Part shown: positions 33,744-46,695 of the stretch, in pieces
How positions within the stretch are numbered: position 1 is the stretch's first letter
Layout of the letters: each line of letters starts with the position of its first letter
Assembly (NCBI RefSeq): GCF_028502605.1
Contig: NC_079237.1
Span: forward strand, 3,534,001 to 3,598,000
Length of the DNA stretch: 64,000 nt
DNA from: Trichoderma breve
Taxonomy: Eukaryota > Ascomycota > Sordariomycetes > Hypocreales > Hypocreaceae
Direction of reading: 5' to 3'
Notes under the pieces: model-generated
Database searches by the model: none
Seen by the model: the letters and a program-made list of their open reading frames with translations, nothing else
What the model was told of the DNA's origin: nothing
Translations under genes and position numbers: made by a program

Positions 33744-36142
33744 GGTGGGCGACAGACGAAGAGGCGACGCCAGGACGAGGCGAGGCGATTCCGTGAACAA
33801 GAACAAAGAGCGGGAACAGGAACACAGGAACGATGTGAGCGGATGGCGCAATCTGGGGAGCGCTCAGACTTATTTGCCGCAGGTTTGGGGCCCCGGGTTG
33901 TTCGGTGAGCTGTCAACTAGATTGAATGCTCCCTTGTTTTGCGGGGGAATAGACAAGAGACAGATTCAACTGGTGCGCGGTTGGGGTGGCTTTTGGTGTG
34001 TCCTTGGTCTGGCTTTGGCTGAGGACAGGATAGTGCAGGCGCAAGAAATCGAGTATACAGTAGTATGGTAGGCGTATGTAGGTTATTCGGCCCTTTCGAA
34101 TGCGGGCCAGAAAAAAAACGCGGGGAGAGTCGCTTATTAGGCGGAGTCTGGGGTGCCGATGCCAGGGAGTCGGGGGGGAGAAGGTTTTTGGCTGGCTCAC
34201 GAGAGCGACAGACGGACGGCAGGCGACGAGTGAGGCCGTGGATACGGCGATGGAGGCGAGAATCTGGAGTTGTGATGATCGTTTGCTCGCAGGAACAGGT
34301 AACGAGACGAGGTTTGAAGACGAGGAGGAAAAGAAATGGGCCTGGATAGTCAGCAGAGAGCGAGAATATGGGGGGAGGCGGACCCGAAGTACGTAAAAAC
34401 AACCTGGCTGGAATGAGCAGAGGGCGAGAGTCCACAGCCAGGGAACACCGCAGGGAAGGGCAGGGAAAGGCCCATGTAATCCTGGTCTGCCACAGAAATT
34501 GGGCTTGGGCTGGGCTGGGCTTAGCTGGGAGCCAGGGCTGAGGCGCCAGACCAGCAGAAACGATGGGGAGCAAAAGCCTAAGACGGACTGGCGGGTTCTG
34601 GGGGTGAATGTGGTGTGTGTGTGTGGCCACTTGTTAGTTTAGGCGGAGGAACAAGTAGAAACGAGCGAGACGAGATGAGGGCGTCTTGCTAGCGTCGGCG
34701 GTTGGGTTGGCACTGTGCAGTGGCGACTTTTTCGTTTTTTCCCAGTGGGTTTTCAGTGGGCTTCGCAGCCCTTGGCCTCGTCAGCGCGTGCCCATCTCAC
34801 ACTGTGCTTGGCTGCTGGGGGGCAGCGCCTTTCTTCAGCAGGCATCGGGGAGGAGTGCGCAAGTTGGTGGCAGAAATTTGCCAGAAGCCAGGCTTGGCTG
34901 CTAGTGCGGCGCAGCGGTGGAGCCGGAGCCGTACAGGGCATCGCCAGCCAAATCCGCGGTGTTGACACAGTGCAGACTTTGAATTCCACGCACGCCTCTT
35001 AACGGCGCCGGGGCTAACACAACGTGGAAAGGCTAAAGCAAAACGCACCAGAAGAGAGAAGGAGATGCAATGCAAAGCGAAAGCCCTCGGCCACGCCGCG
35101 CGGGAAATCCAGCGGCATTGATACGAAAGGGCAGGTCGCACGACAAGTACCGGTACATGTTCTCTCAAGTAGCGCTGCTCACCATCTTACGGTGATGCTG
35201 GTACTACCACTCACTGTCTGTTTTTGCTGCGGCCTGCCGCTTCGAGAGCCGTGCGTGCGTGTCTGACATGGAAGCCTCAGGACAGGATTTACAGTGCAGA
35301 GGCCGCAATTGCTTAGCAGGGCCGTAAGAGTGCGCTGAGGGGAGCTTCTTCTTCCCCCCCAGGCAACTGTGCGACGACGGCGCCAAGTACGAGTACATGT
35401 ACGGAGTACAGGCCAGTCAATGCCGCGTCTCCGCGAGCACTAGCACGGGGCACGGGTACAGGTACCTCCAGTCTGCAGGCCCTTCGCTTTTGCCCTGGCA
35501 GACAGCAGGCAGGGTGAGGGCATCACGAGACATTCAGCTCAAGTCAGTTCCCGTACCCGTACCGTTACGAGTACCAGAACGTGACGTGCCTGGATTGTAT
35601 TGGATTAACCTTTTGCCAGCACGGACGAGGCGCTACGAATGGAAGCGCTGGCTTGAGACAATGAACAAAGCTAGAATGAGCACATTTACGTCTGTGGCGA
35701 GGTGTGGAAGTTGCCGAACAATTGGAAGTCTTGCACGTTCAACACACATCTCGAGACACTGTGTACCTGTACCTGTACCTGTCTGCTCTCGTGCTTCCCA
35801 TGTCGAAATCTGGTGCTCAACTTGAGATTCCATCAACTCTCATGCTGGTCAGTCCATGTCCATCGCGCGCACATGGCCAGACTCTTGTTCGCAAGGGGAG
35901 CGACAGCCGACGTTCCGGTACAGCTGCTCCGGTCAAGTCTCGGGGAGGCATGTCACCTACTTTATTATCCATGGCTAGTAGCAGTATTAGAACTCGCAGT
36001 AGTATCGAGGAATGCAGTCAGCTCCCTTTTTAACCGTCGAGTAATGGTAGCGGTACATGGAGCATGCCAGCCAGCGCTCAACACATTCATCCGTGGGAAA
36101 TAGCCAATAAGTACAAAAAGCTGAGCGAGACATGACACGCCA

Positions 36143-36168
36143 ACGACACGACACGACACGAACACGAA
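36143..36168. repeat. Short CACGA tandem repeat
   Basis: Several copies of ACACG/CACGA in a row, 5-base period, in intergenic DNA. Confidence 0.7.
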
Positions 36169-36182
36169 GCAAGTCATGTCCA

Positions 36183-36202
36183 TCTGTCTGTCTGTCTGTC
36201 TA
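36183..36202. repeat. CTGT tetranucleotide microsatellite
   Basis: About five perfect CTGT units, located 15 bases after the CACGA repeat. Confidence 0.8.
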
Positions 36203-37803
36203 TGGCTACTAAACTATGTACAGAAATAGGCACAGTACAGTTTCTACTTGGCAATATTCATACTGTATATGGGCAGCACAAACACAGTCCAAGGCACCAC
36301 ACATATACACACAGTGCCACATTCTCCCCCCAGTCGCAGACACAGGCACAGGAACAAGCAACATGAATTGATCAATCAATGGCCCAGACTCAAGTAATGC
36401 CATATTGCCCGCCTAAAGTGCAGCATGTCACTCACGCCAAACAACTTGCAAGACAAAGAAGCGCCCCAAACCCAGACGAAACTAGTAAAACCACGACGGA
36501 CGATTCAAACATACGAGCCGAAAGCGCCATCACAGCATCACGCAACCCGCTTCTCCTGCTCGTACCCCGGATTTGACCAGCGTGCAGAGGGTGTCCAGGT
36601 TCCGCCAATCACCTGCAGCGCTAGCCAAGCTGGCCCCCAGAATTGAGGTGAAAAAAAAAATCCGGGCTCGTTTGATTCTTCATCGTCCCGCCCATCAGCA
36701 AGCAGCCCGCTTTTCTTTTTGCCAGCCCCGGCGCTGTGTCTCGCTCTCGGCTCGCTTTCTGCTTGGTCTGTCTCTCTGCCTTCGTCCTTCGTCTTTCAGT
36801 TCTTCTAGCCCTGACCCGAACTAATAAGCGGGCACCGGCTCCAGACATGAGCACACCGGGGCGAAAAAAAAAGGGTTGCCGCTGGTTTCGTGTAATACTT
36901 TGAACGCAGCGGATATCTACAATCTGTGCGGCTGTACAGTAAAGAAAGGGCTCGGCATCCACGGCATCGTGGCTTTGACCCGATCGCTCAGCTTTTGCTT
37001 TCTGTGACGATGAGATTTGATTTTCATATTGACAGCCGCGATCCGTTTAATCTCGGGCCATGCTTCACAATTGTCCAGCCCAGCCCCGGACCCGGCCACT
37101 GTGTCCAGAACCGGACAAGCCCATGGGGATGAAGAGACTCACTGCAACACTAACCTCGGCAATGCCACCAGGTGACAAGCCCACCCCGATCGATTGACTA
37201 GCAGGCTTCGAATTTGCTTCCATGCCCTCCGGGGAGGAAAGGGAAAGGGAAAATCACGACTATCCGGCCTTGGATCCGGGTCCAAGATCGTACAGTATCG
37301 TGTTTGAGGCTGGTCTTTGCTCTGCGTTGCCCACCCACACCCGGCAGCAAGATGATCAACACTCACTTTTCATTTCTCAACTCTGCCTCTCTTCCTCTTC
37401 TCAGCTCAACAAAGCTTCTCTGCTGTGCTCTCTCAAGCTCTACTCTCTATTTTTTGCGCCCTGCTAGCGGTACCGGTACAGATGCGGAGAAGTCGTCTAT
37501 CGGACCGAAGAGGCCATTCCTTCTTCTGCAAGGCTGAGAGCCAGAGACAACGTTGCATAAAGGGGCGCTGCACAGAAAGGGGGGCCGCACGCACTTTGTT
37601 GCACCAACCAGGAAGCCGCTGAGCTTCGACTTCGCCTACTTTTGTCATATGCAATGGCGATCCAATGCAGGAGCGTTTTTTTATTTTTCAATTTTTTTTT
37701 CTTCATCTTTCAGTGCATGGATTCAATTTACAGATGCAGATAGATGCAGACGGCGGGTAGCACAGCAAGCACAGGTCGTAGCGATACCACCTCGACACAC
37801 TGT

Positions 37804-37838
37804 AATGCGTAATGATGCGTAATGCGTAATGCGTAATA
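37804..37838. repeat. GCGTAAT tandem repeat
   Basis: Four to five copies of GCGTAAT(G) with one TGAT interruption. Each unit contains TGCGTAAT, similar to a bZIP half-site, so it could be a clustered binding site; that is inference. Confidence 0.7.
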
Positions 37839-38349
37839 CTACTCGCCTCAGGATTCTCACTCTCCGTCAGCCTTTTTTCCCTCTTTTGATGTTTTGTATG
37901 TAGTATCTGTAAGCATTCCTCGTCCTTTATCTTTTTCTTTTTTGTTTATTTCTATTTGCGTGCCAACTGAACAGTACATCATCACGTGATGCAATTGACT
38001 CTGCCCCGGTTCTCGATGTCTCAAAACAGCGTCACCACCTAGCTTTCAAGCCTCATGTCTCGCCTGATTCCGACGCCCAACAGAACACACCATCAGTCTG
38101 TCTCCTGGTCTGTGCTCACAACTGCGTCATGCTGCTTCACCGACTTCAATGGATTCTTCAGTCCCGTCGCACAACTTACAAGCACTAACGCCTCACTAGC
38201 AGCTCGCTCTCCCTGCGCTAACAGAGGACTCGGGCCACTTTGTGCTTCATGCCACCCAAGCAGCCCTGATCCAGTGATCCTATTCTTGTTCCTATTCCTA
38301 TTCCTCGTCTTGCACTGTACTGTGGCGCTCGTACGACGACGGCCAGGTA

Positions 38350-38370
38350 GCAGCAGCAGCAGCAGCAGCA
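38350..38370. repeat. CAG trinucleotide microsatellite
   Basis: Seven consecutive GCA/CAG units. It is not inside a supported reading frame. Confidence 0.85.
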
Positions 38371-38454
38371 CATGGCAGCGTGGTAATCATCTCAGGGGGG
38401 GCTCGAGATCTAAGTGGCATCCCGTTCACTGGCACGGCAACACCCGCCTACTGC

Positions 38455-38480
38455 TTCATCTTCATCTTCATCTTTCATCT
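38455..38480. repeat. TTCATC tandem repeat
   Basis: About four units of TTCATC with one extra T, in intergenic DNA. Confidence 0.75.
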
Positions 38481-38538
38481 GCGGCCGCTGCTGTTGATTA
38501 TCGACGAGGTTAAATCTTCAATCCCATGCACGCACTTA

Positions 38539-38564
38539 CAGGTCCAGGTCCAGGTCCAGGCAGG
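38539..38564. repeat. CAGGTC tandem repeat
   Basis: Three full CAGGTC units followed by CAGGCAGG, in intergenic DNA. Confidence 0.75.
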
Positions 38565-41500
38565 CTACAACGGCTGAAGGCTTTATCTCGCTTATGTATT
38601 TGAAGGAATCTCATCTCAGATCTTGGCAACGTCCACGAATGATGTCCCTTGCCAGCGGTATCAAACAACAACTTCTCCTGTACTCTATTCCGAATGCCCA
38701 TATGCCCATACTAGTATCAGATTCTCTAGTGCTAACAACCACTACCATTGCTATCAAACATGACTGTACCCGTAGCCCCCAAAACAGAAGTTGCTCGTCC
38801 ATCCCTTTTTTCCTAGACAAGACATTCTCAGATTCATGCAGTCATGCCATACCAAAAACCGCAACAATTCCCTCCGGCACCTACGAAGCCTACACGGCTT
38901 CCCGCATCGGCATTCGCACGACGCTCTCCCGTCTGACCTACGCTAGCTTCCACGGAGTATTACTCTTACCTCCTCTGCTCATCTTTTTTACTCGATTTAG
39001 GAGAGCAGATTTAGTCCCCCGGCTTGCCTGTTTTGACCAGCGACAAGTGCTTACTGGCGGCGCATCGCTGGACAGGGCCATCTCGCTGATCCCCTTCTGG
39101 GGGCCTGCAAATAGCATCACGAGATGGGCGGCAGGGACCGGCCTTTGCATGGCAACGTTTCAGATGCCGGCATCGCCCTCTTTCTATCTATCTCGTCGTC
39201 AAGCTGAAGCCACGCTGCTACACTTGCTCGTACTCGTAAGCCAGCTTCAATTTCCTATTAATATATATTTTTTTTCTTCGCCCGGATAACCCGGTCTTGG
39301 CCTCTAGAATTCGATATTTCTCAAAGTCTAGGATGGGCGTCATGTCTAGGAAATCTCGGGTCCGAGACTAGGCCAGACACGACGATCCACTGCGCAACAG
39401 ACACGTAGAGGACATGATCCATAGTATCCATGCATCAGATCTCCCGTTTACCGCCTTAAAAAAGTGAGAAAAAACAGAGCCGAAGGGAAAAGGGAGATCT
39501 TATTCCAAAGGAAATACCGAGATACGTGTAATATGTACGACACGCCCGTAGGTATCTGGTAACCCCTTTTGCAATCGATTCCAGCGCCGGTCTCCTCCAG
39601 CCTGGTCAATGCGTGCATATGTTTTTCTTCTTGTTGGCTCTAGCAACACGCAGGAACGCCTTCATTCTCGGAACGGATCCCCTCCCCGATAGTCTCGGAC
39701 CAACGTCCGGGGTAAGTGGGTCGAGTCCGCGCCGGAACTTGGAGATGGACTCCATGGCTCCCCGTGATAATGACATTAAGGATCACGCTGTCTTTTTCTT
39801 CTTCCTTTTCTCTTTTCTTAAGTCTTTCTACCATGTTGGAGATCGTGGAAAAACACGGTCTTCTTGCCAGCTGTGAATGTGTCGCCGACAGTATTTAATT
39901 GAAGGTGAAGCTGCACATCTGGATATTCACAATCTGCAGATTCCAGTGCGTCTACACGAACAAAGTAACATTCGCACAGAATTCAAGCTATGTGTAGTAT
40001 AACCTATTCATCGTGTAACTCGTAGTTAATGCAGAAGTGTTTCCTCATGACCATTTTCCCACATAGCTTTCTAGGGTAGGGCTTCTCAAACACTCCAATC
40101 CAAGACTGATTCTATCTTGGAAATCCTAGTATCTATATAATACTTAGCCTTTTCTATAGTCGATCTATTCATTTGATGTTCAGAATCCGTTAATTACCTT
40201 GGTAAATGGTTCATATAGCAGTAAGGCCATTAACAACTCGGCAGCTTTCGATATAGAAAGTGTTCTCAGAAAGTATTCTATTTACGTGTGTGAAACACAT
40301 TTCGTATGTTTTATCTTCCTTAGCATCACCATAGTGTAATTGACTGACTGTAAGTGATTCCCTGGCTACTCTACTATCCAGCATTCACGTGTTGTCCTCA
40401 CAGATTTTAGCTATAGCCGATACTCTTGCATCAGTGCGCTGTGACAACTGGCTCAACGAGACGCTATTCCCACCTCTTGAATCAAAACCCAGAAACAAGT
40501 CCTTTTTTAGAATCGATTGGCAGCAGCTGCTCGATTTATCCGTGTAACCTACCACAGCAGAACGAATATCTCAGCTCTGAGGCAAAGTCCGTCTTGCTCG
40601 GACGGATGTTCCACAAGCCTATTCCGGTTTGCTCAACCGAAGAATGCCGTTGATAGGAGGAAACAACCGAGATATCTGTTGAACCAACTATTTGTCTCTC
40701 CTGCAAACATTCCGTGTCGCTATCCAAGGGAACACAGTCGTAGCTTACCGGGGATGTTGGCAAAATATAGACAAGAATGTGAGATGAGGGGAGTCCAGCT
40801 CAGGAGTGGTAGCACAGCAGAAAGCTTCTTTTCATCAAAACGGGCATTTCGTGTGGGAACTTTTGTTAGGATACTTTTTTTGAGCGTTACTTGTTGAGAT
40901 GATGCTTGATTTCGCTTATGAGGGACGCAATATTCCAGTGGTGCCGATGATGGGGAAAACGCGAGTGTCTGAAATGCAGTGATATTTCGCGTTGGAGTCC
41001 CCATATGGAATGACTTTGAGACATATAGAAGCCTAGCTGAGATGTAGGTGGTATTTGAAGGTTTGGACTGCAAAAGATGGGTATGAGGCTGACTCAATTC
41101 GGGGGCTGGCGAAGAGATGCTCTTGATGTGACAGTCGCGTGTGGATGTTCATAAGAGACACTCTTCGTGCTTCACATCCGTCAAGATGACTCGTGTGTTA
41201 ACTGGTTAACTTTGATGTGGAATATTTGTGTCACATCATATGCTAGCAATTCAGGATAGTAGAGGCTCACATGGCGACTTCTTGTGAATAAGAGATAGGA
41301 ATCATGTTTCGTCACACATTCTCAGCATCACAAACTCACAGTACCATGATCATATCTCAATCTGTGATAATCCAATGACTCACTGCCATTTTCATATGCA
41401 TAGCAGAGACAATGAAAAATGTGTTTAGGCTAGTTATATATTGCTGACTCAAGCAAATCACTTTGATCTTGAGATGTGGTGATACTTGAAAACTTTCGCA

Positions 41501-42301
41501 AGCTTCACTGACAATCGTAGATCTTTGGCCATGTTCACTTGTGGTTTACATGTGTAGCTAGTTAAATATGTAAATCAAGAGTGATTATCATGGTGAGGAG
41601 CTATGGAACGGTAATGAGAGCTTATATGCCCGAGAGTAGGGACTATGCTCCCAGAACTCAGAATACTATGCATTGCAACAGAAGAAGAGAAGAAAGTAAT
41701 ATTTATGATACATTGCTATAAGAACCAAAAGAACTTGAGTTAAATACCAATATCATATACTGATAGCATCTCATCACTTTATCCGTCAGAAACATTGCGC
41801 ATAGCCATCCCATCACAAACCAAAACATCATCACAGCATCACAGCATCACGCCATTCCACGTCGCAAACAACACCTCACACGACCAAAATATCCCTTCAT
41901 CACAACCCAAATCACATCAATCTGCGCAACCTGTCTTGCCCAATAATACGCATGCTCATAAACTGCCACAATCATTGGCAAAAGCAAAAACAACTGCCAA
42001 CCCTTGTGTGAAAACCCATGTATAAACAGCATCACACAAACTGTGCCGTGACATGAGCACAGCCGAGCCCCGCGAATACGCAAGCAGAGCGAAAGGAAAG
42101 GCAGAAAAGTCAAAAAGAAAAACAAATTGCGTTTGCGGCAGTGATACTGTGACGCCTTCTGGACTACTTGAAGCTGAGCATGCCAGCATGCGATTGAACT
42201 CGGATCTGATGGTCTATAGCGCCAAAGCCTATGCGTGTACCCTCGTACTATTTCAATTATTCTTCACTCATATTTTCACAAGCGAATACTAGTCTACGGC
42301 A

Positions 42302-43192
42302 ATGTGTAAGATGGAGACGATTACAAGAATCCTTATCGGGCTTGCCCTGATGTGCTTCGCCAACGCCCTCAGCGACGAGGTGGTGGAAAGGTATAACTCA
42401 TACGACGGAATATCCAGTACCCAAAAGCTGCAACGGGACTATCCTCTACAGCATCAAAGATACGGAGGCAAAGTAGAGAAGGCACTCTCTCATCACGGCT
42501 AACCGTTCAACCATCACTCTAGATCAAGCTTAACTCCTCCAACACCACCATGGCGAGGTTCTGCCGTCCTCTCCTACGACGCAGACTACGAGACTCCCAC
42601 TGCCTCTCCAGACGAATACTCCTCCCCAGACCCGTATTCATTCGAAGAGACGTGGTATCTGCCATCCAGCACTATCGAGCCTTCGACGACGCCTCGTCCC
42701 CAGTATTCCGCCATTGTAACTATCAGAACCACCACATGGGTTCTCTCTCGATCGACGACAATCACCAGTGTAATCCTCGAAACGTATTATTCGACTCTAA
42801 CAGACGTCGAAAACTCGGACGAGGGAGGAACCGTAACTGAGACGGAGTCGGATCCATCTACCTCAGCTCCGTGTGTAGCCGCGTCTAGCAATCCTTCAGG
42901 ATACGGATATGAATGCTCGTCTTCGTCTTCGTCGTCCGTTCGAGCCATGACGACAATAACATGGTCGCCCGAGGTATCCGCCTATCCTCCGCCGTCAATC
43001 TCAACCGAAGGCCGCGCAAGCCCAGCCTCGACATCAACAACTTCGTCATCAGCATCATCAACAACAACAGCAACAGACGAGGGGACCGAAACTCCACCTG
43101 TGGTAACAGGAGCAGCAGCACCACCTCCTCTCGGAAAAGCAGACACTCGCGCCATGGGTGCCGTAGTCGCGTTGTTCGCCATCCTAGCGTGA
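42302..43192 (+). CDS. Small GPI-anchored Ser/Thr-rich cell-wall protein
   Basis: Two exons, 42302-42390 and 42523-43192, give 252 residues (249 if the ATG at 42311 is used). The intron begins GTATAA, contains GGCTAACC and ends CTCTAG. Exon 1 encodes a signal peptide (ILIGLALMCFANALS). Exon 2 is read in a different genomic frame and is open for 222 codons: VLSYDADYETPTASPDEYSS, several Thr-rich strands (IVTIRTTTWVLSRSTTITSV), then a Ser/Thr/Ala-rich stalk. The end, APPPLGKADTRAMGAVVALF plus AILA, is a GPI attachment signal: small residues, a spacer, then a hydrophobic tail. The mature protein should be tethered to the outer membrane leaflet or wall glucan. No enzymatic domain is seen. The two-exon model restores a signal at each end, which is why I trust it. 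Confidence 0.75.
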
Positions 43193-46100
43193 ACTTCTTC
43201 TCTCTTACCTCCAACCAAACCCCCTCACATCTCCGTCAAAAGATATTGATCCTTCACTCGTTCGCTCGTTCGCTCGTTCGTCCGTCTGTTCGTTCCAATA
43301 GCATCAAAAGGAAAGAGAAATTTTACGCGAAGAGTAGAGTAGGGGGTTTGTCTGCCTACTCCCCCTCCCCCACACCCCTCACTTCAAGCTTATCTCCTGT
43401 TCCCGGGTCGACAGAAGTTCTTTTTCTCTTTCTCTCGCTTGTTCAAAAAAGGTGGTGGCCTCGGGTAAATCGCAAAGCCAATGAACACTCCCCGGCCTCC
43501 CCCCTCCCATCTCGACTCTCGACAGAAACGAAGTTTCCTCCCATCGTTAACTAGGTCCCGCTCTGGAGAAAACAAGAGGAACTAGGGCAAATATTCTCCG
43601 GCACGGCCCTTGCCATGCAAGAAACTGGGGAGGGGGATCGGGCGTCGAGATCCGTTCGAACGGCTCTGATGTACTCGTAGGGTGCTAAAGCTCGTGGTTG
43701 TATGTGCTAAACTTGTGATGCTGTTTCTCGTTTTCTTTTTCTACGCCTGTAGTCGAGAGAAGGGGGGCGTGTTTGCGGACTTTTCTTACTGGGGGTAAGT
43801 TTGGGAAAAGGGTGAGGTTACAATGCAGTCGTCGGAAAGGGGGGTTGGAAAGATTGGGGTGATGTGAGGATGGTGCGTGAAAGCAAGGGTTCAAGCTTGC
43901 ACCGGATATCAGTCAGTGACGGGGATGAAGCATCTATCTTTTTTGCGACCGTGTTTTGCTTTTTTTGCTATTCGTCTAGGGAATTATTAATGTATAACTT
44001 GTTTCTTACTTTGTGAGCTAACAGGCCTCGGTACCGTGTATATCGTGCGTACTGTGTTTTACAACTGTATATTACAACCGAATCACCGGTATGGAGCATC
44101 TCAATTGCCTGTTAAAAGCGGGCTGCTGCTTCTGTCTCTCCTCTATCTTGCCGGTGGAGTCGTTCAAACGTGTCTGAGGTGGCGTGGACATGGACATGGA
44201 CCCCTATGCTATGCCAATCTCTTGCCCCCATATACATACACACGTGTTGATATCATCTCCCCGCAGAGCATGGGGGTGTTCACCATGGCACAGGTACGTA
44301 GAATTGTACACCATGCCATGAGAAAAGGCACACGAAATGGAGGTCGATATCCACCCCATCTTGGGCACGAATAGCCCCAGTATATCTCCTCTCCTCTTTG
44401 CGTTGCATGCGGCGGATGCAAGCCGAGGTGGCAATGCATGTCCGTCCTCGTCAAGCAGTTCTCATTGGGATGATTCCCGACCTTGATGGACCACCAAGTA
44501 GCTTCTGCAGGTATTGCGAGTACATCTGTTCTACATGGGTCGGCGCAAAGTCCAGGCAACTGATTCGCTCCCATCACCCTGTCCATGACCCCAGGGAGTC
44601 TCTCCAGCTCGGCTTTGGTTTCCGTATGTTGAATTAAATGACGGAGCATTACATAGCACTCGCAAAGAGTCAAAAGAGCAACATCTTAACCAGCCAATGG
44701 CTTCGAATCCCACAAACTTTACGCTACAACCGCCCCAGGAGCCGTGCTTCAACGTTCGACATCACCATCCCTGGCAGGCCATTCTCCCCCGAAACTCCGC
44801 GCTCGCCTCTAGTATCTCTAACCCCTCTTTAGATATCCGTAAAATTGTAAAGACGGTTCAAGGATGAGGTGCCGGAACTAGAGCTTTCATGCAGGAAATT
44901 AAATCTGTGGTGGATTCGGGGAACTCCGGGTCCCTCCCTCTAAGCCCCCCTAGTCACCTTGGAAGCGCCAGCCCGTCACATCACCGTACGGGCGCTCGCA
45001 AGTTTAAGAGGATCCTGACCTTTTTACTACTTGTAGGCATCAACAGCCACCTATCGAGGCGTAGAGTATGGTCTCGAGAAACGGTCTCCCCCCACAACCA
45101 CATACATGCAGATTGCATTCGCACTCTGTCCATCCAGAATCGCCAAGAGAAGCGCAGATAGACGCAAACTACGCAATATTCTCCCGGCTTCATCGTCGGC
45201 AATCGCGTATTTTGTTGGGAGCGAACCAAACAAAACGATGTGGGAGTCGCATTTTGTGCGTCATTCCGTCTGCTTTACAACGTAGCATTACATTGCATCC
45301 ACCGCACAGCAGGACGACAGACAAAACGTCCTGTGAGGTAAGAACTATTCATATATATCCATGTACTCTAATGTGCCTCAAGGGCAAATCCGATTCGTGG
45401 GACAGTGGATATTGCCAAGTGGCATATATCAGCGCCTACGCCATGGGAAAAGACGATCTACGACCCCTTCCAGGATGCAGATATCGGCTCACAATTCCTT
45501 TGCAAAAGGCCCGAGACAACTACATACGAAGGGTCATGCGGGCTGCTGTCATACATACATGCCCCCGACATCAATCTGTTTCTCGAGATCTCGTTGGCAA
45601 AAAGCAAAACTCGTCTATGCAATTTCCTTTCCTCCCTCCCACGGGAACGGAGCAATTCGTTTGACTCGTGCCTATACATTACATTGACCTTGGGCTCCCT
45701 CCCCCTCCCCCCTGAAATATGTAAATGTAGCAAAGCGGGCACTTCGGGCTCAAGTGGTGGCCCACGAGGTCCATGACATGGACAACAACGTGGCAATCGT
45801 CTGCTGACTGCCGCTCCGGCCAACTACCAGTCATATACGATTCCAAGCCCTCGTCGAGCCCAATAAAAATCAAGGACTCTGCTTTTCCGCAGCAAAGTGA
45901 TTCGACTGGGCCATCTGCCAGGTGAGATTGCCATGGCAAAAGCGGGCAGCAGAAACCACGTCACCCGCCAGAGTCCAGGTTTTTTTTCCCTCCCTGTGAT
46001 GAGGAGGCATCCAGCATGTGATATTTGACAAGAGGCGTACCACTTTCATCTAAATCTGCAAATCCTTCCTGCAAGAAATTCTGTTTAGGGAAGCTACATG

Positions 46101-46695
46101 GCTTATTGTGCGGCCTCGAAATCTGGGCTGAGTCTATGATGCGCGAAATGCAGGAATGAAAGAATCAAAGAGGGGGCTGAACTGGTTGGGTTGGGTTGGA
46201 TTACCAACATGTTTTGAATCACCGGAAGAATGGGGACAACGTGCCCGGGAGAGCTCCCTATTCGAAAGAGTTGCTCGTCTTAACCGCCGCAATTCCAGGC
46301 TAAAGCCTCGCTGGCGGCAGTTGTGGATAGTAACTAGATACAAGCAACGGCGCGAAATCAAGCAAAGCGTAGAGCGCCGCTGTGTGGGCCCAGGGAGGGA
46401 CCCCTTTCCACCTGGCCGTGAGACATTGTTTCACTTTGTGGCGCGACATTCCTCAGTGTCTAGCTCACTTGACCACCTGGGGAAAGATGGTCAACATGTG
46501 GTTGAGTCAGGAGAGACACGTTCAATTGTAGGCTTCGTGTGGGGGAAATGGTTGCTGAAAATGTAGCAAGTGAATCAAGTATATGAAATTCAACTAGTGA
46601 AGAAGAAGCAGTTGAGATAGTCCCATCTCGTCCCCACCCCCCTAAAAACGTATCAAGGTCCTCCATGTAATTCACGGGCTTCGCGCAATGAAGTG
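43193..46695. other. Convergent intergenic region, 3.5 kb
   Basis: Lies between the GPI-protein gene and the dioxygenase gene. A TTCGCTCG-type short repeat lies at 43256-43295 and a TACTCGTA motif at 43671-43680. An ATG-started 198-codon frame at 45068-45664 has no recognised domain and runs across several frames of similar openness, so I do not call it. The length is large for a convergent spacer, so a non-coding transcript or an unrecognised spliced gene is possible. Confidence 0.45.

Larger units (their letters stand above)
33744..42301. other. Very long intergenic region, 8.6 kb
   Basis: I find no gene that I can support in this stretch. The first part (33.8-39 kb) is GC-rich and full of microsatellites and short palindromes; the second part (39.9-42 kb) is more AT-rich with weak coding potential in all frames. 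Open frames up to 237 codons exist (33917-34630 minus, 38594-39289 plus), but they lack domains and their codon use looks random. An ATG-started 79-codon frame at 42053-42292 ends just before the GPI-protein gene and could be an upstream ORF. The region may contain an extended promoter and leader of the regulator at 33743 and one or more non-coding RNAs. Confidence 0.5.

Noticed and set aside
33917..34630. 237-codon minus-strand frame
   Set aside because: Pro/Arg/Ser-rich low-complexity translation of GC-rich leader DNA upstream of the regulator; no domain.
38594..39289. 231-codon plus-strand frame
   Set aside because: No domain, mixed codon use, and located in microsatellite-rich intergenic DNA.
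44690..44715. Possible tRNA T-loop (CTTCGAATCC)
   Set aside because: The flanking bases do not pair as a T-stem and no anticodon or acceptor stem can be drawn.
45068..45664. 198-codon ATG-started plus-strand frame
   Set aside because: Composition is random-like and another frame over the same bases is equally open; no motif.
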